Origin: Alphaproteobacteria bacterium UBA7691
GTDB taxonomy: Bacteria > Pseudomonadota > Alphaproteobacteria > Ferrovibrionales > Ferrovibrionaceae
Length of the DNA stretch: 12,451 nucleotides
Assembly: GCA_002482765.1 (NCBI GenBank)
Contig: DLGP01000080.1
Coordinates: forward strand, 1-12,451
Direction of reading: 5' to 3'
Positions 7,888 through 12,451 of this stretch are shown here, piece by piece (within the stretch, counting starts at the first letter, position 1; each line of letters starts with the position of its first letter). A program made the position numbers and the translations under genes. The notes under the pieces were generated by a model. That model saw only the letters and a list, made by a program, of their open reading frames with translations. It ran no database searches and was not told the origin of the DNA.

Positions 7888-8294
7888 GCCAGCAAAACGA
7901 TTTCGCTGCGGCATTGGCACAGGCACAAGCTGCCGTGGCGTCGATGGCAGACCAGTATATCGGCTGAGTGACCGCCGATCTGGAGCGGCTGGACAAGGCC
8001 GTGGCCGGCATCGATGCCGCCAATCCGGCGCCAGGCTTGAAAGCCGCCTATGGCGTGGCGCATGACATCAAGGGCCAGGGCGCCACCTTCGGCTATCGCC
8101 TGGTGACGGATATCGGCGCCCTGCTCTGCCGCTATTTGCAGGAAGCCGCCAAGGCCAATGCCTATGAGCCGGCAGTGATCGAAGCCTTCCAGCAGTCGCT
8201 AGCCACCGTGGTGGAGAATCGCGTGCAGGGCGATGCCGGCGAATTGGGCCAGGAAATCCTCGCCAGCCTGCAAGCCGCCGCCAAGCTGGCCTGA
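7884..8294 (+). pseudogene. Hpt phosphotransfer protein reading frame interrupted by one in-frame TGA
   Basis: Reading in one frame from GTG 7884 gives 27 codons (MSQQNDFAAALAQAQAAVAS, then MADQYIG), a TGA at 7965-7967, then 108 more codons to the stop at 8292-8294. Both sides look coding: the first piece is an amphipathic, Ala/Gln-rich helix that would fit the N-terminal helix of an Hpt domain, and the second holds the phosphohistidine motif. One G-to-A change in a TGG codon would create this TGA, giving ..QYIGWVTADLERL.. in the intact form; I believe a Trp or other aromatic residue is common here in related small alphaproteobacterial Hpt proteins, but that is from memory. Options are a nonsense mutation, a base-calling error, re-initiation at the adjacent GTG (TGAGTG), or readthrough. 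Other genes here end in TGA, so a general UGA-to-Trp code is unlikely. Confidence 0.65.
7968..8294 (+). CDS. Hpt (histidine phosphotransfer) domain protein, portion after the in-frame stop
   Basis: This 108-residue open frame carries the Hpt motif AHDIKGQGATFGY, with the predicted phosphorylated His32 (codon 8061-8063) followed by the usual xxKG turn. Hpt proteins relay phosphate between receiver domains and histidine kinases in the cytoplasm. The remainder is predominantly helical (DIGALLCRYLQEA, VIEAFQQSLATVVENR), consistent with the four-helix bundle. If translation starts at GTG 7968 the protein lacks the first helix of the bundle and has no ribosome site, so it would rely on termination-reinitiation at TGAGTG. 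It is the last gene of the pump operon and converges with a receiver-like gene only three bases away. The partner kinase is not in the window. Confidence 0.75.
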   Translation: MTADLERLDKAVAGIDAANPAPGLKAAYGVAHDIKGQGATFGYRLVTDIGALLCRYLQEAAKANAYEPAVIEAFQQSLATVVENRVQGDAGELGQEILASLQAAAKLA

Positions 8295-8297
8295 GCG

Positions 8298-8792
8298 TTA
8301 TTTACGGTCGCTCTGGCGCCGAAACGGCCCGGCATAATCCGGCCGTGGCTGGCGCCGCCGATCCGGGCCGAAATAACTCGCCACGCGGATAAATTTGCGC
8401 GGTGTCTCGATCACTTCCAGCAATTTGCGGCGCAGCGATTGCGGCGCCAGCGGCGGCACCAGAATGCCATGCACGCCGGCATCCAGCGCCGCCCGGGCGC
8501 GTTCGCGGGTCAGCGCCGTGATCACCGCCAGGCAGGGCAGGAACGGGTTGGGCGAGGCGGCATCGCGCCGCAGCCGCTGCAATAAATCGGCGCCACGCCC
8601 GGCATCATCCCAGCGCAGCAGCAAAGCATCCGCCGCGCCCGCGCCGCCCAGCAGGGGCCACACCCTGGCCGGCTCGGCCAGCACGATCAGGGTTTTAACC
8701 CCGGCGGCCAGGCCAAGCTGGCGCCAGAGCGGCGCCGCGCCCGGCTCGGCATCGAGCACCACCAGGCTGATACGGGCAAGATCAAACGGCAT
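8298..8792 (-). CDS. Degenerate response-regulator receiver (pseudo-receiver) protein
   Basis: The 164-residue protein follows the CheY-like pattern: a first strand ISLVVLDAEP (8-17), a third strand ALLLRWDDAGRG (56-67), a fourth strand CLAVITALT (87-95) then RERARAALDAGVHGILVPP (96-114). The tail PRKFIRVASYFGPDRRR (131-147) is one I recognise from alphaproteobacterial stand-alone response regulators. Aligned with a standard LLDWxMPGxDG motif, the phosphoacceptor aspartate is Arg60, and the conserved Lys before the last helix is Pro113. The acidic pair is reduced to Asp14, while Thr92 is kept. It should therefore not be phosphorylated in the usual way and may act by constitutive protein contact. 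There is no output domain; the basic tail after residue 140 is likely disordered. It starts at ATG 8790-8792 without a strong ribosome site. It converges with the Hpt gene. Confidence 0.72.
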   Translation of the reverse strand: MPFDLARISLVVLDAEPGAAPLWRQLGLAAGVKTLIVLAEPARVWPLLGGAGAADALLLRWDDAGRGADLLQRLRRDAASPNPFLPCLAVITALTRERARAALDAGVHGILVPPLAPQSLRRKLLEVIETPRKFIRVASYFGPDRRRQPRPDYAGPFRRQSDRK

Positions 8793-8989
8793 CGCGGCAG
8801 TTTACCACAGCCCAACGGCGCCCAACACCGCTGACATAAGTGTGAAAGCCCCTGCGACGATCCGCCCCGCAAGACCCCCTAGTCAGGCCGGGCGGTTGGC
8901 CGCTAAGATGGCGGCTACCAGCAATTCAAGCAATTCAAGGCCTTGGCCGCCAAGTCGGCGAAAACCCGGGCCACCGGGAGTATTGCCCC
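8793..8989. promoter_or_regulatory. Divergent intergenic region between the pseudo-receiver gene and hemA
   Basis: This 197-base region must hold the promoters of both flanking genes. It contains the hemA ribosome site GGGAG (8976-8980), nine bases before the ATG. A tandem direct repeat GCAATTCAA occurs at 8921-8929 and 8930-8938. A short inverted repeat GCCGC/GCGGC lies just before it (about 8899-8915). I looked for an FNR/FixK box (TTGAT-N4-ATCAA), known to control hemA in some relatives, and did not see one. No confident -35/-10 pair was found. Confidence 0.35.
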
Positions 8990-10204
8990 ATGGATTACGA
9001 AGCCGAATTCGGCCGTGCCGTCGATGCGCTCCGCGCCGAGAAGCGCTATCGCGTGTTCACCGAACTGGCACGCCAGGCCGGCACTTTCCCGGTGGCCGAG
9101 AATTATTCCGGCATTGGCCCCGAGCGCATCACCATCTGGTGCTCCAACGATTATCTCGGCATGGGCCAGCATCCGGTGGTGACCGAAGCGATGATCGACG
9201 CGGTGCGGCGCTATGGCGCCGGCGCCGGCGGCACCCGCAACATCTCGGGCAACCACCACGCCATTGTTGATCTGGAAAACGAGCTGGCCGACCTGCATGG
9301 CATGGCGGCGGCGCTGGCTTTCGGCTCCGGCTATGTCGCCAACCAGGCCACGCTTTCCACCCTGGGCAAGCTGCTGCCCGGCTGCATCATCCTGTCGGAT
9401 GCCGATAACCACAATTCGATGATCGAAGGCATCCGCCAAAGCGGCTGCGAGCGCAAAATCTGGCGCCATAACGATGTGGCGCATCTGGAGGAATTGCTGC
9501 GCGCCCTGCCGCTCGACCGGCCCAAGCTGATCGCCTTTGAGAGTGTGTATTCCATGGATGGCGATATCGCGCCGATCCACACCATCTGCGACCTGGCCGA
9601 CAAATACGGCGCCATGACCTATCTGGATGAAGTGCATGCCGTGGGCCTGTATGGCGATCATGGCGGCGGCGTGGCCGAGCGTGATGGCGCCATGCAGCGG
9701 CTGACCGTGATCCAGGGCACGCTCGGCAAGGCTTTTGGCGTGGTGGGCGGTTATATCGCCGGCTCGCGCAATCTGGTGGATGCGATCCGCTCCTATGCCG
9801 CCGGCTTCATTTTCACCACCACCATGCCGCCGGCCGTGGCCGCCGCCGCCGCCGCCAGCGTGCGCTATCTCAAGCAGAGCCAGGTGGAACGCGCCCGGCA
9901 TCAGGAACGCGCCGCCAGCCTGCGCCGCCTGCTGCTGAATAGCGGCCTGCCGGTGCTGGTCAACAAAAGCCATATCGTGCCGGTGATGGTGGGCGATCCG
10001 GCCTTGTGCAAACAGGCCAGCGACCTGCTGCTCAGCGACCACGGCATCTATATCCAGCCGATCAACTATCCCACCGTGCCGCGCGGCACCGAACGACTGC
10101 GCATCACGCCCACCCCGGTGCATAGCGACGCGATGATGCAGGAACTGGCGCATGCCCTGCTCAGCGTGTGGCAAAAACTCGGCCTGCGCCGCCAGGCGGC
10201 CTGA
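8990..10204 (+). CDS. hemA: 5-aminolevulinate synthase
   Basis: This PLP enzyme condenses glycine with succinyl-CoA to 5-aminolevulinate, CoA and CO2, the first and usually controlled step of tetrapyrrole synthesis by the C4 (Shemin) route in Alphaproteobacteria. At 404 residues it is full length. Landmarks are CSNDYLGM (51-58), GTRNISGNHHAIVDLE (81-96), ESVYSMDGDIAPI (184-196), YLDEVHAVGLYG with PLP-binding Asp213 and His216, and GTLGKAFGVVGGYIAG with the Schiff-base Lys247. The C-terminal INYPTVPRGTERLRITPTP (358-376) is the ALAS form, distinguishing it from 2-amino-3-ketobutyrate ligase and BioF. ATG 8990 has GGGAG nine bases upstream. A run of six GCC codons (9839-9856) encodes Ala284-Ala289. 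The gene stands alone on its strand with its own promoter region. Confidence 0.97.
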   Translation: MDYEAEFGRAVDALRAEKRYRVFTELARQAGTFPVAENYSGIGPERITIWCSNDYLGMGQHPVVTEAMIDAVRRYGAGAGGTRNISGNHHAIVDLENELADLHGMAAALAFGSGYVANQATLSTLGKLLPGCIILSDADNHNSMIEGIRQSGCERKIWRHNDVAHLEELLRALPLDRPKLIAFESVYSMDGDIAPIHTICDLADKYGAMTYLDEVHAVGLYGDHGGGVAERDGAMQRLTVIQGTLGKAFGVVGGYIAGSRNLVDAIRSYAAGFIFTTTMPPAVAAAAAASVRYLKQSQVERARHQERAASLRRLLLNSGLPVLVNKSHIVPVMVGDPALCKQASDLLLSDHGIYIQPINYPTVPRGTERLRITPTPVHSDAMMQELAHALLSVWQKLGLRRQAA

Positions 10205-10347
10205 GCGCTTTTAGCTTGCCTGCTGTATAAAACCGGCAGGAACAGCCTTGCGCATACGATCATTCCTGGTCAGGATCAACAACCTGCGGGGCATGCCACA
10301 TCGGCCTGGAACCGCGACTGATTGTTGTCTGGTTGGGCTTGGGGGCT
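10205..10347. other. Intergenic region between hemA and the P-loop gene
   Basis: The 143 bases after hemA contain an imperfect inverted repeat CCTGC/GCAGG around 10219-10240 with a long AT-rich loop and no following T-run, so it is a poor terminator. A second short inverted repeat, CAGG/CCTG, lies near 10271-10286. TATAAA inside the first loop resembles a -10 box, but no matching -35 is seen. Nothing here looks coding. Confidence 0.3.
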
Positions 10348-10854
10348 ATGGTATCTCGCGTTTTCAAGTCACTGCCTGATTTCGGCTTTTCTGCCGCTGA
10401 TGCGCAGCAAATGGCGCAACGGCTGCGCTATTCGCATATCGTGTTCATTGCCGGCCCGCCGGGCGGTGGCAAGACTGCCTGCGCCACCATGCTGGGCTGG
10501 TTTCTGTTTCAGGGCGTGAAGCGGCCATTCCGTGCCGATGGTGCGCAATTGACCAATGAAGGTGTGCGCGACGCCGCGCGCCAGGGCACGCATGGCATCT
10601 TTTTCAACGAAGTGGCAACCCAGGCCGATCTGACCAAGGTGGTGTATGCTGCCGATTGCCGCATGGTGTCGCTGGCCACCAGCGTGATCGCGGAATCAAA
10701 AGTGCCGCAGATTTTCCAGATCCTGAATTTCTTCAATCCCACCGTGGCGGCGCGCAAGGATATCATCATCCTGGGGGTTGAACCCGATCCCGATGCGCCG
10801 GAAGAGCGTTTCAAGATCGATTGCAAATTCCCGGCAACGCCGATCCCGGCCTAA
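10348..10854 (+). CDS. Small P-loop ATPase-like protein, resembling a reduced PilT/GspE secretion ATPase core
   Basis: The 168-residue protein has a clear Walker A, GPPGGGKT (36-43), preceded by a hydrophobic strand SHIVFIA. Further on, THGIFFNEVATQADLTKVVYAA (81-102, quoted in part) lines up with the Walker B region of type II secretion/type IV pilus ATPases, where one expects a strand, Gly-Glu and then a helix ending in Ala-Ala: here IFF-N-Glu88. The next piece, CRMVSLATSV (104-113), sits where PilT has GHLV..TLHT. The N-terminal PAS-like domain, Asp box, His box and zinc-binding region of full-length ATPases are missing, so this is about half the usual length. Function is unknown. It might still bind nucleotide. 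I chose ATG 10348; the frame extends to a TTG at 10333. No pilus or secretion gene is nearby. It ends directly against the dismutase gene. Confidence 0.7.
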   Translation: MVSRVFKSLPDFGFSAADAQQMAQRLRYSHIVFIAGPPGGGKTACATMLGWFLFQGVKRPFRADGAQLTNEGVRDAARQGTHGIFFNEVATQADLTKVVYAADCRMVSLATSVIAESKVPQIFQILNFFNPTVAARKDIIILGVEPDPDAPEERFKIDCKFPATPIPA

Positions 10855-11409
10855 TCAAGCGCGGCTCAGGCGGATATCCACCTCGCGGTCGATATAGCGC
10901 CATTCCGGGGTCTGGCGCAGGCGTTGCAGCATGGTGTCAAACGCCGTCTCATGCTCGGGCGCAAATTCAAACCAGGTCAGGAAATCAAACGGCTCGGCCA
11001 GTTCGCGGCTGTGATGCAGGCGCCGCGCCACGGCCGGCAGATAATCCATGCCGATGGCGATATGGCGCGATTGTTCTTCAAAAATCGCCCGGCGCTCATC
11101 CTGCGCCATGGCCCACCAGCTTTCGGTTTTGCGGATGGGGATCAGCGCGGCGCGGCTGGCTTCCGGCCGGCGCAGGCCCTGCTGCCGTGCCGCCAGGCCA
11201 TCCAGTTCGGCGCGCTGTGTGTAGCGTGGGTTGCTGGTAACGCCGCACAAGGCCCAGCTTGCCGCCAGCACCGGCTTGGGGCTTGCCGCTTCCACCACAC
11301 GCAGGCGTTCGGCAGGCTCCAGCGTGGCGCCGCACAGGGCGTCAATCCGGTCGATGCGCCACGGGCCTTCCGGGCCGGCGGCAAAGGTGACATGCAGAGG
11401 GGCTGGCAC
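10855..11409 (-). CDS. cld: Chlorite dismutase family heme protein (short, dimer-type)
   Basis: Chlorite dismutase converts chlorite to chloride and O2 at a heme b centre. The core, ALIPIRKTESWWAMAQDERR followed by EPFDFLTWFEFAPEH and REVDIRL, closely resembles what I remember of the short Nitrobacter enzyme (about 183 residues). Counting from GTG 11409 (184 residues), the proximal ligand would be His116 and the distal catalytic Arg129, thirteen apart, as in His114/Arg127 of the Nitrobacter protein; the distal Arg separates true dismutases from HemQ-type coproheme decarboxylases. The frame is open back to a TTG at 11466 (203 residues), but homology begins only about six residues after the GTG, and the upstream part lies over a tandem palindrome, so I prefer the GTG. 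No signal peptide is seen, so it is probably cytosolic. It abuts the P-loop gene tail to tail with no spacer. Confidence 0.88.
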   Translation of the reverse strand: MPAPLHVTFAAGPEGPWRIDRIDALCGATLEPAERLRVVEAASPKPVLAASWALCGVTSNPRYTQRAELDGLAARQQGLRRPEASRAALIPIRKTESWWAMAQDERRAIFEEQSRHIAIGMDYLPAVARRLHHSRELAEPFDFLTWFEFAPEHETAFDTMLQRLRQTPEWRYIDREVDIRLSRA

Positions 11410-11433
11410 GGAGAAAGTATGCCGGGTCGTATT

Positions 11434-11469
11434 TTGCGACGCAACAGAAATTCTATTGCGACGCAATAG
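11434..11469. promoter_or_regulatory. Tandem palindromic operator candidate upstream of the chlorite dismutase gene
   Basis: Two identical palindromes TTGCGACGCAA occur at 11434-11444 and 11456-11466; the second extends to a perfect 17-bp inverted repeat CTATTGCGACGCAATAG (11453-11469). Centres (11439, 11461) are 22 bp apart, about two helical turns, so two dimers would bind the same DNA face. On the minus strand TAGAAT (complement of 11450-11455) lies between them and CATACT (complement of 11416-11421) lies 17 bases after a TTGCGT, both possible -10 boxes just upstream of GTG 11409. The regulator is unknown and not in the window. The second palindrome also holds the stop codon of the transpeptidase gene. 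Confidence 0.55.
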
Positions 11470-11980
11470 TCAGCGCGGTTTTGCTATCGATGCGGCCCAG
11501 CAGGGTCAGCAGATCAGGCAAGGCCAGCGCCACGCAGCCTTCCGTGGGGCTGAAATCCGGCCGCGCCACATGCAGGAAAATCGCGCTGCCCAGGCCCGGC
11601 ACCGGCGGATCGTCGTTATGCCCCAGCACCACGATCAGGTCATAGACATGATCCTCGCGCCACAGCTTTTCATGGCTGGCGGCAAATGGCAGCCGCACCG
11701 GGCGGTTATAGGCCGCATCGGCCGGATCGTCACACCAGCCCATGCCGGTATCCAGCGGCACCAGCGGCAAGGCACAACGCGGCGGCGCCACATGATCCTG
11801 GCGGATGAAAACCAGCCGCAACGGCCAGCGCCCCAGCGGCGTGGCGCCATCGCCCTCGCGTTTATCCGCCGCCGGCTTGCAGCCGCCCTTGCCCAAGGCG
11901 CAGCGCACGCGCCAGCCATCATGCGCCAGCCAGCCGGTGCGGCCGCTCTCAGAATCCGGCGTCACGATAATGTCGCTCAT
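11453..11980 (-). CDS. L,D-transpeptidase family protein (YkuD catalytic domain)
   Basis: The 175-residue protein is essentially one YkuD domain, the fold that forms 3-3 peptidoglycan cross-links or attaches proteins to peptidoglycan through a catalytic cysteine. The active-site motif is FLHVARPDFSPTEGCVAL, with His137 and nucleophile Cys149; the more usual SHGC is TEGC here, which I recall from a proteobacterial subgroup. Upstream, GKGGCKPAADKREGDGATP (30-48) is the conserved strand-loop with the K.EGDGATP signature. There is no obvious signal peptide, so how it reaches the periplasm is unclear; a missed upstream start is unlikely because the ATG overlaps the stop of hemW as ATGA (11977-11980), which indicates translational coupling. 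Its last codons run through the palindrome that probably controls the next gene. Confidence 0.9.
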   Translation of the reverse strand: MSDIIVTPDSESGRTGWLAHDGWRVRCALGKGGCKPAADKREGDGATPLGRWPLRLVFIRQDHVAPPRCALPLVPLDTGMGWCDDPADAAYNRPVRLPFAASHEKLWREDHVYDLIVVLGHNDDPPVPGLGSAIFLHVARPDFSPTEGCVALALPDLLTLLGRIDSKTALTIASQ

Positions 11981-12451
11981 GCCAGCAACCGCGCCAGCAG
12001 GCCATCCAGCACCGCGCGGCCCTCGGCTGTCGCCACCAGCCGCGCCGCATCACGCCGCAGCAGCCCGGCCTGTTCCAGCGGCTGGCTGCGCTCGGGCGGC
12101 ACCAGATCGTCCAGCCCCAGGCCGCAGGCAGCGCGCAGATTGGCGTCGTAAATGCCTTCCGTAAGCCGCAAGCCCATCATCAGCGCTTCCTCGGCCCGTT
12201 CATGCAGCGGCACCGGCAGCATTGTTTCGCGGCCATGGCCGGTGGCCGCCACCTGCTCCAGCCAGGCTTCCGGCTTGCGCCGCGCCTGGGTGGCAAACCA
12301 CGCGCCATCCGCAGCCTGGCAGCGGCCATGCGCGCCCGGGCCGATGCCGATATAACTGCCGCTGCGCCAGTAAACCAGATTATGCCGGCTTTCGCCGCCA
12401 AGCTTACCATGCTGGGCGGGCCTGGCATGATTGGAAATCTCATAGGCCGGC
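11977..12451 (-). CDS. hemW: Heme chaperone HemW (radical SAM, formerly HemN-like), N-terminus cut by window edge
   Basis: The C-terminal 158 codons or so of HemW run in from the right edge on the minus strand; the frame is open from 12450 and an internal ATG at 12252 is not the true start. Recognisable segments are YEISNHARPAQHGKLGGESR-HNLVYW, then YIGIGPGAHGR, and LMMGLRLTEGI near the C-terminal domain (about 90-100 residues from the end). The Ser-Arg-His-Asn and GPGAH motifs bind substrate or SAM in the coproporphyrinogen III oxidase-like family. The CxxxCxxC radical SAM cluster motif lies outside the window, so the distinction from HemN rests on the C-terminal pattern. By family knowledge HemW binds heme and hands it to membrane respiratory proteins. 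Its stop overlaps the transpeptidase start by four bases. Confidence 0.92.
   Translation of the reverse strand, partial: PAYEISNHARPAQHGKLGGESRHNLVYWRSGSYIGIGPGAHGRCQAADGAWFATQARRKPEAWLEQVAATGHGRETMLPVPLHERAEEALMMGLRLTEGIYDANLRAACGLGLDDLVPPERSQPLEQAGLLRRDAARLVATAEGRAVLDGLLARLLA

Noticed and set aside
7965..7967. Selenocysteine insertion at the in-frame TGA of the Hpt gene
   Set aside because: I see no convincing bacterial SECIS hairpin just after the TGA, and Hpt domains have no known redox role; a Trp-to-stop change is simpler.
8915..10174. 419-codon minus-strand open frame opposite hemA
   Set aside because: It lies antisense to a complete, motif-rich 5-aminolevulinate synthase and has the same shadow-type composition.

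Overview
The window looks like a chromosomal segment of an alphaproteobacterium. GC is high, roughly 62-67% in most genes by eye. A C4-pathway 5-aminolevulinate synthase (HemA) is present, and a small Hpt protein and a receiver-like protein ending in a PRKF..YFGPDRRR tail match types common in that class. I cannot assign a genus. No RNA gene, CRISPR array, insertion sequence or phage gene was found.

Layout. Positions 1-681 (minus) hold the N-terminal 227 codons of the ABC-F translation factor EttA, cut by the window edge. Next on the minus strand are a class II Fic protein (874-2412), visibly poorer in GC and preceded by a very AT-rich leader, and a zinc-dependent histone-deacetylase-like amidohydrolase (2523-3452). 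Divergent from the latter is an efflux operon on the plus strand: an RND periplasmic adaptor (3617-4732), an RND inner-membrane permease (4753-7887), and a small Hpt phosphotransfer gene overlapping the permease stop by four bases. The Hpt reading frame (7884-8294) is broken by one in-frame TGA at 7965-7967. It meets, tail to tail with three bases between, a degenerate receiver-domain protein (8298-8792, minus) that lacks the phosphoacceptor aspartate and the conserved lysine.

From 8990 on, three of six genes relate to heme. HemA (8990-10204, plus) is followed by a small P-loop protein resembling a stripped-down PilT/GspE ATPase core (10348-10854, plus). On the minus strand, reading inward from the right edge, are HemW (partial), a YkuD-type L,D-transpeptidase and a short, dimer-type chlorite dismutase with the proximal His and distal Arg at the expected spacing. 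HemW and the transpeptidase overlap as ATGA. Between the transpeptidase and the dismutase lie two identical 11-bp palindromes (TTGCGACGCAA) with centres 22 bp apart, which look like a tandem operator.

Points most worth checking: the in-frame TGA in the Hpt gene, its pairing with a pseudo-receiver, the chlorite dismutase with its tandem palindromes, and the mini-ATPase.
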